A DNA stretch of 64,000 nt from WHSO01 sp963732875 (GCA_963732875.1 CAVTBD010000002.1:2356001-2420000); one strand, 5' to 3'; positions 46,754 through 56,117 are shown, numbered from the stretch's first letter. Translations and numbers: made by a program. Notes: generated by a model from the sequence alone, not told the origin.

Positions 46754-46883
46754 CGGAGGCGTCGCGGCCCTGTGTTATTTCGGTGACGTGCCCCTTTCGT
46801 TCTTGATGCGGGGGCTGCGGTGGCTAGAGTGGCGGCATCGGCCAGGCCCGCCCGCGCGCATCCCCGGCCGAAATCCCTGAGCC

Positions 46884-48881
46884 ATGGCCCGCAAACCCGC
46901 CCGCAAACCGCGTACCGAAAGATCCGGCAAGACCCCCCGCAAGGCGTCCCGCCCCGCCAGCCCCAGCGGCAGGGGTGTGCTGCGCGTGCTGTTCAAATGG
47001 GGGCTGGTGGCCTCGATCTGGGGCATGCTGGCGGTCGGCGCGCTGGTCGCCTGGTATGCCTATCAGCTGCCGCCCGTCGGCGATATCCCGGCACTGGAGC
47101 GGCGCCATGCGGTGACCCTGCTCGCCGCCGACGGCGCGCCGTTCGCACGCTTCGGCGAGGCGACCGGCCGCCCGGTCACCATCAAGGAGCTGCCGCCTTA
47201 CGTGCCGCACGCCTTCATCGCGACCGAGGATGCGCGCTTCTATTCCCACTTCGGCATCGACCTGATCGGCCTTGCCCGCGCCGCGGCGGTGAACATCTGG
47301 CACGGGCGTGTCGTCCAGGGCGGCTCCACCATCACCCAGCAACTCGCCAAGAACCTGTTCCTCGGGCCCGAGCGCACGCTCCGGCGCAAGGTGCAGGAGG
47401 TGCTGCTGGCCTTGTGGCTGGAGCACCGCTTCACCAAGGACCAGATTCTCGCGCTCTATCTCAACCGGGTCTATTTCGGCGCCGGGAACTTCGGCATCGA
47501 GGCCGCCGCCGAAAGCTACTTCGGCAAGCATGCCCGCCAGCTTTCGCTGAACGAGGCGGCGATGCTGGCGGGCCTCCTTAAGGCGCCGTCCCGCTATGCC
47601 CCGACCCGCAACCGCGATCGCGCCGCCGATCGCGCCGCCGTGGTGCTCGACCGCATGGCGGCGTCAGGCTTTATCACCCGGGCCCAGGCCAACGTGGTCA
47701 AGCTCAACCCGGCCCGGATCGCGCGCCAGCGGGTGCGCATCGGGCGCTACTTCGCCGACTGGGCGCTCGAGCAGGCGCGCGGCTACGTCGGCAAGGGCGA
47801 GGGCGACCTCGTGGTCAGGACCACCCTCGACATCGATCTCCAGCGCGTTGCCGAGCACCAGGCCGAGGTCATGCTGGAAGGTCCCGCCGCCACCCGCAAC
47901 GTGCGCCAGCTCGCGCTCATCGTCATGTCGCCGGACGGTGCCGTGCGCGCCATGGTGGGCGGCGCGGACTACGGCAAGAGCCAGTTCAACCGCGCCACCC
48001 AGGCCCTGCGCCAGCCGGGCTCGGCGTTCAAGCCGATCGTCTATCTCGCCGGGCTCGATGCCGGCCTCACGCCCAGCAGCGTGCTCGAGGACGCCCCCAT
48101 AACGATCGGCAAGTTCTCGCCCGAGAACTACGAGAGGGTCTATCGGGGCAAGGTCACCATGACCGATGCGCTCGCCAATTCGCTCAACACGGTCGCGGTC
48201 AGGGTGCTGCAGCACGCCGGCGTCGACCGGGTGATCACCTGGGCGCGCCGGCTCGGCATCACTTCGCCGCTGCGCCATGAAGCGGGCCTTGCGCTCGGCG
48301 ATTCCGAGGTGTCCCTGAGCGAGCTGGTCTCGGCCTATGCCCCGTTCGCCAACGGCGGCGACGGCGTGTTCGCCCATGCCGTGACCGAGATCACCGATTC
48401 GACCGGCCGGGTCCTCTACAAGCGCGAGGGCTCCGGGCCCGGCCAGGTGGTCCCGACGCGCCTGGTCGACGAGATGAATGAGATGACCCAGGCGGTGATG
48501 ACACGCGGCACCGGCCAGGGTGCCCAGATCGGCATGCCTGCCGGCGGCAAGACCGGCACCAACCAGGACTACCGCGACGCCTGGTTCATCGGCTACACCG
48601 CCGACTACGTGGCGGGGGTGTGGATGGGTAACGACGACGGCAGCCCGACCAAGCGCGTCACCGGCAGCAGTCTGCCCGCTCGGCTGTGGCGCGCGGTCAT
48701 GTCGGTGGCCGAGCGCGGCCATGAAGCGCGCCCGCTGCCGGGCGGCAGCGGCGGCGGCTTCTGGTCCAAGCTGTTCGGCTTCAACAACCGTTCGTCTTCG
48801 CCGGAGGCGCCGTTCTCGTCCGGTTCCGCCACACCGGTAAGCAGCGAGGGCGGACGCGATCCCCTGCGGCCGGTCGATTAG
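46884..48881 (+). CDS. Class A penicillin-binding protein (PBP1A family)
   Basis: 665 residues. A basic cytoplasmic N-terminus and one membrane span (about 38-60) precede a GT51 glycosyltransferase (E115 in ATEDARFYSHFG, VQGGSTITQQLAKN, KDQILALYLNRVYFG) and a transpeptidase with SxxK at S380 (QPGSAFKP), SxN at S433 (NSLNT) and KTGT at 556. It polymerises and cross-links peptidoglycan in the periplasm. The Gly/Ser-rich C-terminal tail overlaps the convergent MFS gene by 4 bases. Confidence 0.95.
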   Translation: MARKPARKPRTERSGKTPRKASRPASPSGRGVLRVLFKWGLVASIWGMLAVGALVAWYAYQLPPVGDIPALERRHAVTLLAADGAPFARFGEATGRPVTIKELPPYVPHAFIATEDARFYSHFGIDLIGLARAAAVNIWHGRVVQGGSTITQQLAKNLFLGPERTLRRKVQEVLLALWLEHRFTKDQILALYLNRVYFGAGNFGIEAAAESYFGKHARQLSLNEAAMLAGLLKAPSRYAPTRNRDRAADRAAVVLDRMAASGFITRAQANVVKLNPARIARQRVRIGRYFADWALEQARGYVGKGEGDLVVRTTLDIDLQRVAEHQAEVMLEGPAATRNVRQLALIVMSPDGAVRAMVGGADYGKSQFNRATQALRQPGSAFKPIVYLAGLDAGLTPSSVLEDAPITIGKFSPENYERVYRGKVTMTDALANSLNTVAVRVLQHAGVDRVITWARRLGITSPLRHEAGLALGDSEVSLSELVSAYAPFANGGDGVFAHAVTEITDSTGRVLYKREGSGPGQVVPTRLVDEMNEMTQAVMTRGTGQGAQIGMPAGGKTGTNQDYRDAWFIGYTADYVAGVWMGNDDGSPTKRVTGSSLPARLWRAVMSVAERGHEARPLPGGSGGGFWSKLFGFNNRSSSPEAPFSSGSATPVSSEGGRDPLRPVD

Positions 48882-50110
48882 GAAAAGGCGGGCGCTCCGG
48901 CGCGTCGTGCGACCAGGTGGTAGGCGCCTGCGGACAGGACGGCGCCGACCAGGATGCCGGCCACCATCGGCAGCTCGGTGCCGTTGGCGGCCCAGCCCAC
49001 GGCGGCGATCATCAGGGCGCCGCAGACCTGCTGGGTGAAGCCGAACAGCGCCGAGGCGGCGCCCGCGATATGGGGAAACGGCGCCAGCGCGCCCGCGATC
49101 GCATTAGGCATGATCAGCGCCGTTCCGAACATGAACACGAATTGCGGCGCGACGATCGCCGCCCAGCCGCGGATGCCGGCAAGCGCGAGCGTCACCATGA
49201 TCGCGCCACCCGCGATCGCGATCACGCCGCCCCAGGCGACGCAACGGCCGTAGCCGATCCGCACGGTGATCCGGGCCGAGGCAAGCGAGCCCAGGAAATA
49301 GCCGGTCGCTACCATCATGAAGAACACGCCGTAGAGCTCGGGCCCGTAGCCGAGCAGGTCGATGAACACGAACGACGAGCCCGAGTGGAACGCGAACATG
49401 CCGGCGAAGATGAAGGCGAACGACAGCGTGTAACCCATGAACACCGGGCTTCGCGATATCTCCCTATAGTTGTAGAGCATGCGCCCCGGATCGAGGGCTT
49501 GGCCATCTCGGGCGGGCAGGGTTTCGCCGAGGCCCCGCCACACGGTGAGAGAGACCACGAGGCCGATCATGGTCTGGGTGGCGAAGATCGCGCGCCAGCC
49601 GAACCACGACTGGAGGAACCCGCCCAGCACCGGCGCGAAGGCGGGCGCCAGCGTGAACACCGCCGCCATGATCGACAGCATTCGGGCGGCCCGATGGGGC
49701 GGGTAGATGTCGCGCACGATGGCGCGCGACAGCACCTGGGTCGACGCCGCGGCGAGCCCCTGGACGGCGCGCGCCGCGATCAGGGTGGCGATGTCGGGGG
49801 CCGCCCCGCACACCGCCGAGGCGACGGTATAGGCGGCGAGTTCCGCCAGCAGCACGGGCCGCCGTCCGAACCGGTCCGACACCGAGCCGTAGAACAGCTG
49901 ACCCACGGCAAAGCCGATGAAGAACGCGGCGAGTGTCAGCAGCACGCCCGAAACCGGCACGCCGAAGGTGCGCGCGAGTGACGGGAACGACGGCAGGTAC
50001 ATGTTGTTGGAGAGCGCCCCGAACGCGACCAGGGTGGTCAGCAGGGCCGTCATGGCGGCGAACTCGGGACGCAGGCGGCCCCTCGCAGGGGGGCCGCCGG
50101 GATCAGCCAT
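48878..50110 (-). CDS. Bcr/CflA-type MFS drug exporter
   Basis: 410 residues with about 12 membrane spans. NNMYLPSFPSLARTFGVPVS, QLFYGSVSDRFGRRPVLL and AARAVQGLAAASTQVLSRAI are typical of the Bcr/CflA drug:proton antiporter subfamily. The ATG at 50110 is used because it overlaps the stop of the upstream metallopeptidase gene (ATGGCTGA). ATG 50053 is a second possibility. Substrate cannot be assigned. Confidence 0.9.
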   Translation of the reverse strand: MADPGGPPARGRLRPEFAAMTALLTTLVAFGALSNNMYLPSFPSLARTFGVPVSGVLLTLAAFFIGFAVGQLFYGSVSDRFGRRPVLLAELAAYTVASAVCGAAPDIATLIAARAVQGLAAASTQVLSRAIVRDIYPPHRAARMLSIMAAVFTLAPAFAPVLGGFLQSWFGWRAIFATQTMIGLVVSLTVWRGLGETLPARDGQALDPGRMLYNYREISRSPVFMGYTLSFAFIFAGMFAFHSGSSFVFIDLLGYGPELYGVFFMMVATGYFLGSLASARITVRIGYGRCVAWGGVIAIAGGAIMVTLALAGIRGWAAIVAPQFVFMFGTALIMPNAIAGALAPFPHIAGAASALFGFTQQVCGALMIAAVGWAANGTELPMVAGILVGAVLSAGAYHLVARRAGAPAFS

Positions 50111-50828
50111 AGCGCAGCAGGCGGGCGCCTTCGGTGTCCAGCCACCGGGTCGCATAGTCGACGTGGTGGGTCAGCCGGCCGACGATGGCGTGGAAGCGGG
50201 GGCCGTGGTTAAGGGCGAGCAGGTGGGCCACCTCGTGGGCCACGACGTAATCCAGCACCTCGATCGGCGCCATGATCAGACGCCACGAGAAGCACAGCCG
50301 TCCGTCGGACGAGCAGCTGCCCCAGCGGGCCTTGGGGTCCGTAAGCCTGAACGGCGGCGGGTTTCGGCGGATCATGGCGGCCTTGACCGCGACCCGGATG
50401 GAGAGGGCGCGGCGCGCCTCTTCCATCAGCCACTCGCGTACCGTCCCCGGCACCATGGCCGGGCTGCCCGGCACGTAGAGCATGTCGCCCACCAGCATCG
50501 GGTCGGGGCCGGCCAGGGGGAAGTGCCGGATCAGGATGTCCTGGCCGTGGTAGGGGATGGTCGCGTCGTCGGCGAACGGGGTATGGGGCGCGAGCTCGTC
50601 GAGCCGGCAGGCGAGCCAGTCGGCCTTGGACTTGGCGAAGTCCATGCCCTCGCGTATGGCAACGTAGGTCGGCAGGGTGAGCACCGCACAGCCGTCCTTG
50701 GCGTCGATACGCAGCGTCATGTGGCGTGCCTGGCGGTTGCGCTGGGTCCGGATCGGGATATCCCGTCCGTCATGGCTGAGCACGCGCTGGTCGGTGCGCG
50801 TGCGCCGCGCGATATCGCGCCGGCTCAT
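50103..50828 (-). CDS. YgjP-like M48 metallopeptidase (DUF45)
   Basis: 241 residues from ATG 50828. The zinc motif is VVAHEVAHLLALNHGPRFHA (HExxH followed by a third histidine), preceded by RWGSCSSDGRLCFSWRLIM, the hallmark of the DUF45/SprT-like family. No signal peptide is present. Members are predicted metal-dependent hydrolases of unsettled role. It overlaps the MFS exporter gene by eight bases. Confidence 0.9.
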   Translation of the reverse strand: MSRRDIARRTRTDQRVLSHDGRDIPIRTQRNRQARHMTLRIDAKDGCAVLTLPTYVAIREGMDFAKSKADWLACRLDELAPHTPFADDATIPYHGQDILIRHFPLAGPDPMLVGDMLYVPGSPAMVPGTVREWLMEEARRALSIRVAVKAAMIRRNPPPFRLTDPKARWGSCSSDGRLCFSWRLIMAPIEVLDYVVAHEVAHLLALNHGPRFHAIVGRLTHHVDYATRWLDTEGARLLRYG

Positions 50829-50983
50829 GGCTGGCCTCCGGACGCGGTCGCGTCTCCGGGGGCTGTTTCCGGGGTCTGGTTCGGGCTGTCGAGGGGCATG
50901 GCGTGCGGTCGCAGACGATACGGTTGCAAGGGGCCCGGGCCGCGCGGGAGGCCGAGGGGTGGAGAACGGCCCGAGGGCCGAAA

Positions 50984-51466
50984 TCACTCCGTCCACTTCA
51001 CGATATGATCCTCGATTTCGTCCCCGTCAATGCCTTCTTCGGAGCAGGCGCGGCCACGCACGGAAATGCCTGCCTGATGAACCGTTTCCGGATCGCCGGA
51101 GACGAGCGGGTGCCACCACGCGAGGTCCTTTCCCTCGGCCACGAGGCGGTAGGCGCAGGTCTTGGGCAGCCATTTGAAGCGGCTGACCATGGCCGGGCGC
51201 AGCACGATGCAGTCCGGTACCTCTTTCTTGCGGTTCTCGTAAAAGTTGCATCGGCACGAGTGGAGGTTGAGACCACGGCACGCGACGTCGGTGTAGGACA
51301 CCTTGCCCGAATCATAGTCCTCGAGCTTGAGCAGGCAGCACTTGCCGCAGCCGTCGCACAACGATTCCCATTCGTCGCGTGTCATCTCGTCGAGACGCTT
51401 GCGCTTCCAGAACGGAACGTCGCCGGCACGCGCCGCCTTCTTCTTCTTGCCGCGCAGCACGCTCAC
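50984..51466 (-). CDS. ycgN: YcgN family cysteine-cluster protein (UPF0260)
   Basis: 160 residues from a GTG at 51466, with GGAGGGG six bases upstream. It has many conserved cysteines (LCDGCGKCCLLKLED, DVACRGLNLHSCRCNFY, VPDCIVLRP, KTCAYRL), the YcgN/YkgJ zinc or iron-sulfur cluster signature. Function unknown. The start overlaps the SUMT stop by 4 bases, so the two are probably co-translated. Confidence 0.9.
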   Translation of the reverse strand: MSVLRGKKKKAARAGDVPFWKRKRLDEMTRDEWESLCDGCGKCCLLKLEDYDSGKVSYTDVACRGLNLHSCRCNFYENRKKEVPDCIVLRPAMVSRFKWLPKTCAYRLVAEGKDLAWWHPLVSGDPETVHQAGISVRGRACSEEGIDGDEIEDHIVKWTE

Positions 51467-52278
51467 CGTGTCCCCTCCACTCCGGCGGCGACGTTCTCGA
51501 ACCAGGCGAGCTGGTCGCGGAAGCGGACGATGCCGCCGACCACGATGAGCGCGGGCGGGTGCATGTCGCCGGCGTCGCGCACGGCACGTGCAAGCGTAGT
51601 CACCAGCACCCGCTGGCGCGCGGTGGTGGCGCGGCTGATCACGGCAACCGGCTCGTCGCCCGGGCGGCCCGCCGCCATCAGGCGCTCGGCAATGCGGCCG
51701 AGGTGGGTCAGTCCCATGTAGAACACCAGGGCCGGCACGCCGCGCGCCAGCGCCTCCCAGTCGAGATCGCCCGGCACGTCGCCGCCCGCGGTGTGGCCGG
51801 TGATGAAGGCGATGGCGGTATTGGTGTCGCGATGGGTCGCCGGGATGCCGGCGTAGGCGAGCCCGCCGATGCCCGCCGTGATACCGGGCACGATGCGGAA
51901 CGGGATGCCGGCGCGGGCGAGCGCCATGGCTTCCTCGCCGCCGCGTCCGAACAGGCACGGATCGCCGCCCTTGAGGCGCGCCACGCGTCGCCCGGCGCGG
52001 GCCAGCGCGACCAGCTGGCGCGAGATGTCATCCTGGCTCGGCGACGGTCGCCCGCCGCGCTTGCCGGCGAAGACCATCTCGGCGCCGTCGCGTGCGAGCG
52101 CGAGAATCCGCTCGTCGACCAGCGCGTCGTAGACGACGACGTCGGCCTCGCCGAGCGCATGGGCGGCGAGCAGCGTGAGAAGGCCGGGATCGCCCGGCCC
52201 GGCGCCCACAAGCCACACGGTTCCCGGCGCGAGCGCGGGCAAGTCCGGGCCGGGCACGGTAGGGGACGGCGGTGTCAT
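51463..52278 (-). CDS. cobA: Uroporphyrinogen-III C-methyltransferase (SUMT)
   Basis: 271 residues from ATG 52278. WLVGAGPGDPGLLTLLAAHA, VVYDALVD, GKRGGRPSPSQDDI, RLKGGDPCLFGRGGEEA and RIVPGITAGIGGLAYAGIP are SUMT signatures. It methylates uroporphyrinogen III at C2 and C7 to precorrin-2, the branch point to cobalamin and siroheme. No CysG dehydrogenase domain is fused. Either pathway fits; cobalamin-like genes lie downstream (53710-57650) but are atypical. Confidence 0.94.
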   Translation of the reverse strand: MTPPSPTVPGPDLPALAPGTVWLVGAGPGDPGLLTLLAAHALGEADVVVYDALVDERILALARDGAEMVFAGKRGGRPSPSQDDISRQLVALARAGRRVARLKGGDPCLFGRGGEEAMALARAGIPFRIVPGITAGIGGLAYAGIPATHRDTNTAIAFITGHTAGGDVPGDLDWEALARGVPALVFYMGLTHLGRIAERLMAAGRPGDEPVAVISRATTARQRVLVTTLARAVRDAGDMHPPALIVVGGIVRFRDQLAWFENVAAGVEGTR

Positions 52279-52376
52279 GGATGCCATTGTGCACGTCTGA
52301 CATGGTTGCGGGAACGGCTTTGACGCCGGCTGCAAGGACTGGCCAGCGTGCCGGCCCGTCGTTAGATTGGCCGGCT

Positions 52377-53555
52377 ATGTCACGTCCTCCGTCACCGCGG
52401 TTGTCCAGGCCCGATCCGCACCGCCGCGCCGCCGTGTTCGGCGCGCTTCTGGTCGCGGCGGTGCTCGTCAGTGGCGACCCCGGGCCCGCCGCGCGGGCCG
52501 CCGACGCGTCGCCCGGCACGGCTCTTCCATCCAACAAACCGGTTACCGCCGAGGGCTGGGACCATATCACCCGCCAACTGATTCGTGCGGCCTGGATCGG
52601 CAATGTGGTCGAGGTCGAGCACCTGCTCGCGCTCGGCGCTGACCCGAACGGCATCGACGAACAAGGCAATACGGCGTTGATGCGTGCGGCGGTCGGCGGC
52701 CACCTTCCCCTGATCGAGCGGTTGGTGGAGGTCGGCGCCAATGTGAATGCGAGCAACGACATCGGGATGACCGCACTCAACATCGCCGCCTCGGCGGGGC
52801 GCACCGAGGCGGTCCGGGCCCTGCTCGATCGCGGCGCGCTCATCAACCGGCCCGACCGGTATGGCAACACGCCGTTGATCCAGGCGGCGATGGCGGGACA
52901 CGGCCAGACGGTCGACCTGCTGCTGCTGCGCCAGGCCGACGTGGAAGCGGCCGACACGCTCGGGAGGACGGCGCTGTTCCATGCCACCCGCGAGCGCTGG
53001 GTCGCGGTGGTGGCGCGGCTGATCGCCGCGGGCGCCAGCCCGAACCGCGCCAACATCGACGGCCAGACGCCGCTGATCGTCGCCGCCATCGACGGTGATA
53101 CGCCGATCGCGGTGGCACTGACCGAAGCCGGCGCCGACGTGAACGCGGCCAACGACACCGGGCGATCGGCCCTCATGTGGGCGGCCCTGCACGACGATGT
53201 GCGGCTGGTCGAGGTGCTGCTCGCCCACCATGCCGATCCCAACGCCCATGCGGGCGAGATCGACGGCGGCGTGACGCCACTGATCCTCGCGGCGTGGACC
53301 CGCCGCCTGCCGGTCATGGACCTGCTGATCAAGGCCGGCGCCCGCGTCGACGAGCGCGACGACAAGGGCGAAACGGCGCTGATCTGGTCCGCCGACACCG
53401 GCGGCATCGAATCGGTCCGCCGCCTGCTCGCCGCCGGCGCAGATCCGACGCTGATCGGGACACCCGGCCGGACGGCACTCGATTATGCCCGCGCGGCCGG
53501 CTTCACCGACATCGTCGCATTGCTCTCTGCGGCAAGGCACCGTCGGCAACCCTAG
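52377..53555 (+). CDS. Secreted ankyrin-repeat protein
   Basis: 392 residues. The N-terminus has a Pro/Arg-rich stretch and a hydrophobic segment (AAVFGALLVAAVLVSG) then an ARAADAS-type cleavage region, so it is probably exported. From about residue 58 to the end are ten ankyrin repeats, most beginning G-[NMRQVE]-[TS]-[AP]-L (for example GNTALMRAAVGGHLPLIERL). The region is probably a protein-binding scaffold in the periplasm. It faces away from SUMT and lies upstream of the CbiB-like gene with 154 bases between. Confidence 0.9.
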   Translation: MSRPPSPRLSRPDPHRRAAVFGALLVAAVLVSGDPGPAARAADASPGTALPSNKPVTAEGWDHITRQLIRAAWIGNVVEVEHLLALGADPNGIDEQGNTALMRAAVGGHLPLIERLVEVGANVNASNDIGMTALNIAASAGRTEAVRALLDRGALINRPDRYGNTPLIQAAMAGHGQTVDLLLLRQADVEAADTLGRTALFHATRERWVAVVARLIAAGASPNRANIDGQTPLIVAAIDGDTPIAVALTEAGADVNAANDTGRSALMWAALHDDVRLVEVLLAHHADPNAHAGEIDGGVTPLILAAWTRRLPVMDLLIKAGARVDERDDKGETALIWSADTGGIESVRRLLAAGADPTLIGTPGRTALDYARAAGFTDIVALLSAARHRRQP

Positions 53556-53709
53556 TATCAGTACTTATAGTGCCAGTACCGAACGGGCATGAAATTCTTG
53601 CATTCACCGCTGCTGCGGCAAACACTTCGAAGTAACTAGATCGGGAGCACCATCGGCGAAAGCCTGTGGTGTGTGTCTGACACGGGATTCGAGGATTCAC
53701 CGAAACGCG

Positions 53710-54711
53710 ATGTTCGACTTCATGCCCATTGCAGCCGGCAATCACGGCGAGGACATCGTCCTGCTGCTTGGCGCGCTCGCCCTCGACGTCGTGCTCGGTC
53801 TCTTGCCCGGCCTCGCGCGCCTGGCGCCGGAGAGGCTTCGGGTGTTCCATGCGATCACGTTGTTCTTCGACAGTCGTCTGAACCGCAAGGGCCGGTCGGA
53901 GGCCAACCTGTTGGTGCGCGGCGCCGTGGTTACCGCGATCATGGTCTTGATCGCGGTTGCTGCGGGAATCGCCCTGGACCGTTATGCCCGCATGATCCCC
54001 TATGGCTGGGTCGTGGAATTTGCCGTGCTCGTGGTGTGCCTGTCGTCACGCCGGATGTTTCTCGATTTGCGCCGGGGGCTCCAGGTACTGGGCACCGAGG
54101 ACCTCGCCGCCGGTCAGGACATGGTGGCCCGATGGACGGGGCGCGATGCCTCGCGGCTCGATAAGTTCGGGGTGGCACGCATCCTCGTCGAACTCGCCGC
54201 GGTGGCGGTTGGCCGGCGCGTGGTGATTCCCGCCTTCTGGTTCGTGCTGCTGGGTTTCCCCGGCTTGTTCGTATCGCGTGCGGTGTCCCGGCTGGCGATC
54301 GCCGCTGCGGGACGCGACGCTGCGACGCGCGCATTCGGCGCGGTTGCAATGCGCCTTGATCACGTGCTCGGTCTGTTGCCGTCGTACCTCGGTGCCGGCC
54401 TTCTGTCGCTGGCGGCGCTGGTCGTGCCCCGTGCCAGCGTGCGTCGCGGTTTCGAGATCATGTCGCTCGATGCCATGCGCGACGAAATCGTAAACGACGG
54501 CCGCTTCAAGGGCGCCGCGGCGGGGGCACTCGGCCTTGCGTTGGGCGGGCCGTTCGGCACCAGGGGCAGTGGCGGCGTGCGCGATGCATGGATCGGCAAC
54601 GGTCGCGCCCGCGTCGGCCAGTCGGATGTCCGCCGCATGTTCTATCTCGCGACGGTGGCGCTGCTGTTGGTACTCGCCCTCGCGGCGGCGCTCACGGCCC
54701 TGAGACTCTGA
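53710..54711 (+). CDS. Degenerate CobD/CbiB-family membrane protein
   Basis: 333 residues with several membrane segments. Overall order follows CbiB, the enzyme joining aminopropanol to cobyric acid: SRLNRKGRSEANLLVRGAVV, VIPAFWFVLLGFPGLFVSRA, RLDHVLGLLPSYLGAGLLSL and FKGAAAGALGLALGGP. The usual acidic signatures are lost: the ExxxEN..DG block reads VELAAVAVGRR, and the NTADSM-like block reads SRLAIAA. It may therefore lack adenosylcobinamide-phosphate synthase activity. It is followed by two strong hairpins and the convergent dcd gene. Confidence 0.75.
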   Translation: MFDFMPIAAGNHGEDIVLLLGALALDVVLGLLPGLARLAPERLRVFHAITLFFDSRLNRKGRSEANLLVRGAVVTAIMVLIAVAAGIALDRYARMIPYGWVVEFAVLVVCLSSRRMFLDLRRGLQVLGTEDLAAGQDMVARWTGRDASRLDKFGVARILVELAAVAVGRRVVIPAFWFVLLGFPGLFVSRAVSRLAIAAAGRDAATRAFGAVAMRLDHVLGLLPSYLGAGLLSLAALVVPRASVRRGFEIMSLDAMRDEIVNDGRFKGAAAGALGLALGGPFGTRGSGGVRDAWIGNGRARVGQSDVRRMFYLATVALLLVLALAAALTALRL

Positions 54712-54715
54712 TCTG

Positions 54716-54764
54716 GAGCCTGATCGGCTTAGATCGGAACGATCTTGAGCCGTGAATCAGGCTC
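54716..54764. repeat. Long near-perfect inverted repeat (hairpin 1)
   Basis: GAGCCTGAT (54716-54724) pairs with ATCAGGCTC (54756-54764). Inside, CGGCT pairs with AGCCG and AGATCG with CGATCT around GAA. It starts 5 bases after the CbiB-like stop and lies between convergent genes. It may be a bidirectional transcription end or an extragenic palindrome. Confidence 0.8.
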
Positions 54765-54778
54765 TACACTTTAAAGTC

Positions 54779-54817
54779 AGAGCAGAATTCTAAGTCTATC
54801 TGAACCGACCCTGCTCT
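54779..54817. repeat. Second inverted repeat (hairpin 2)
   Basis: AGAGCAG (54779-54785) pairs with CTGCTCT (54811-54817), with TTC/GAA pairing inside. Elements of the form AGAGCAG...CTGCTCTA resemble dispersed repeats of alphaproteobacterial intergenic regions. It ends 17 bases before the dcd stop. Confidence 0.7.
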
Positions 54818-54833
54818 AGGGTGACGCCGCGTG

Positions 54834-55982
54834 TCAGCGACGGAAGTGCTTCGATAGCGTAAGGCCCTGATCGGAATAGGACGACCCGATGCCGGCGCCG
54901 TAAATTTCCTTCGGCTCGCCGGTCAGCCGCTCGTAGGCCAGCCTGCCCACGATCTGACCGTGTTCGAGCAGGAACGGCACCTCATGGGAGCGTACCTCGA
55001 GCACCGCGCGCGTTCCGCCAGGCCAGCCGAAGCCGGGATCGAAGAAGCCCGCGTAATGCACGCGGAATTCGCCGTTGAGCACGTCGTAGGCGACCATCTC
55101 GGCGCACAGGCCGGGCGGGACCGAGACGCGCTCGCGCGACGCGAGGATATAGAACTCGTCCGGGTCGAGAATCAGCCCGCCGTCGTCCTCGGCCCGGATC
55201 GGCTCCCAGAACCGTGCCGCCTCGTACTGGCCGATGCGATCGAGGTCGATCACGCCCGAGTGGCGCCGCGCGCGGTAACCGATCAGGCCGTCCGAATCCG
55301 CGCCGCGCAGATCGACCGACACGGCGATGGTGTTGTCCTTGATGGTGGCCGCCGCCCCCGTGTCATGAACCAGTGGCGTCGCCGCCTGGGTCTCACGCAT
55401 GACCTTTTCCGACAGCGCCGGTGCGCCGCGCCGGAGGCGCAATTGGCTCAGTCGCGATCCCTCATGGACGAAGATGGAAAACGTCTTGGGGCTGATCTCC
55501 GCATAGAGGGGCCCGTGATAGCCGGTCGGCACCAGATCGAAACCGGTGGCGCCGTCGGTGATCACGCGGGTGAAGACATCAAGGCGCCCGGTCGAGCTCT
55601 TGGGGTTGGTGGTGCCGCCAAGCCCCTTGGGCAGGGTAAGGCTTTCCAGGAGCGGCACCACGTAAAAGCACTGCCGCTCCAGCACGGCGCCGGCGCTCAG
55701 GTCGATTTCGTGCATGCTGTAGCGATCGAGCTTCTCCTGCACGCTGCGGCCCTCGAGGGGCAGGAACGAGGAGCGTACGCGCCATGCCACGGGGCCGAGA
55801 CGCAGGTCGATGCTGGCGGGCTGGATCTGTCCGGGCTCGACCGGCTTGCGCGCAGCAATAGCGCCCGTATTGGCCAGCGCCATGAGGTCGGCGTCGATCA
55901 TGACGCCGGATGTGCTGGCCGGGCGCGGGGTCGGGGCGGCGGCAGGCGGATGGTCGGCCTGGGACATCGGGATGGTCTTCAT
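54834..55982 (-). CDS. dcd: 2'-deoxycytidine 5'-triphosphate deaminase (long form)
   Basis: 382 residues, about twice the E. coli Dcd length, the alphaproteobacterial form. The N-terminal half has IQPASIDLRLGPVAWRVRSS and the conserved TTNPKSSTGRLDVFTRVITD block. The C-terminal half repeats the dUTPase-like fold (FHVHYAGFFDPGFGWPGG-like segment and HEVPFLLEHGQIVGRLAYER). It makes dUTP from dCTP, complementing the dut product encoded at 33268. Start at 55982 or ATG 55967. Confidence 0.9.
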   Translation of the reverse strand: MKTIPMSQADHPPAAAPTPRPASTSGVMIDADLMALANTGAIAARKPVEPGQIQPASIDLRLGPVAWRVRSSFLPLEGRSVQEKLDRYSMHEIDLSAGAVLERQCFYVVPLLESLTLPKGLGGTTNPKSSTGRLDVFTRVITDGATGFDLVPTGYHGPLYAEISPKTFSIFVHEGSRLSQLRLRRGAPALSEKVMRETQAATPLVHDTGAAATIKDNTIAVSVDLRGADSDGLIGYRARRHSGVIDLDRIGQYEAARFWEPIRAEDDGGLILDPDEFYILASRERVSVPPGLCAEMVAYDVLNGEFRVHYAGFFDPGFGWPGGTRAVLEVRSHEVPFLLEHGQIVGRLAYERLTGEPKEIYGAGIGSSYSDQGLTLSKHFRR

Positions 55983-56072
55983 TCAGCGGGTCGCAGGGGC
56001 CAAATTACCACGAGCAACCCTTTGATTCCAAATGATTGACGCAGATATGACGGCGGCCGTTTGCACACAGGC

Positions 56073-56081
56073 TTATCCACA
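56073..56081 (+). promoter_or_regulatory. Perfect DnaA box (TTATCCACA)
   Basis: A consensus DnaA box in the 135-base gap between dcd and the histidine phosphatase gene, with TTGCACACA (7/9 match) eight bases before it (56061-56069 region). Two nearby sites might bind DnaA to adjust dcd expression or serve as a titration site; a single perfect 9-mer can also arise by chance. Confidence 0.45.
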
Positions 56082-56117
56082 GGGCGAAGAGGTATTATGG
56101 CCCTGGCCGTCGCCCCT

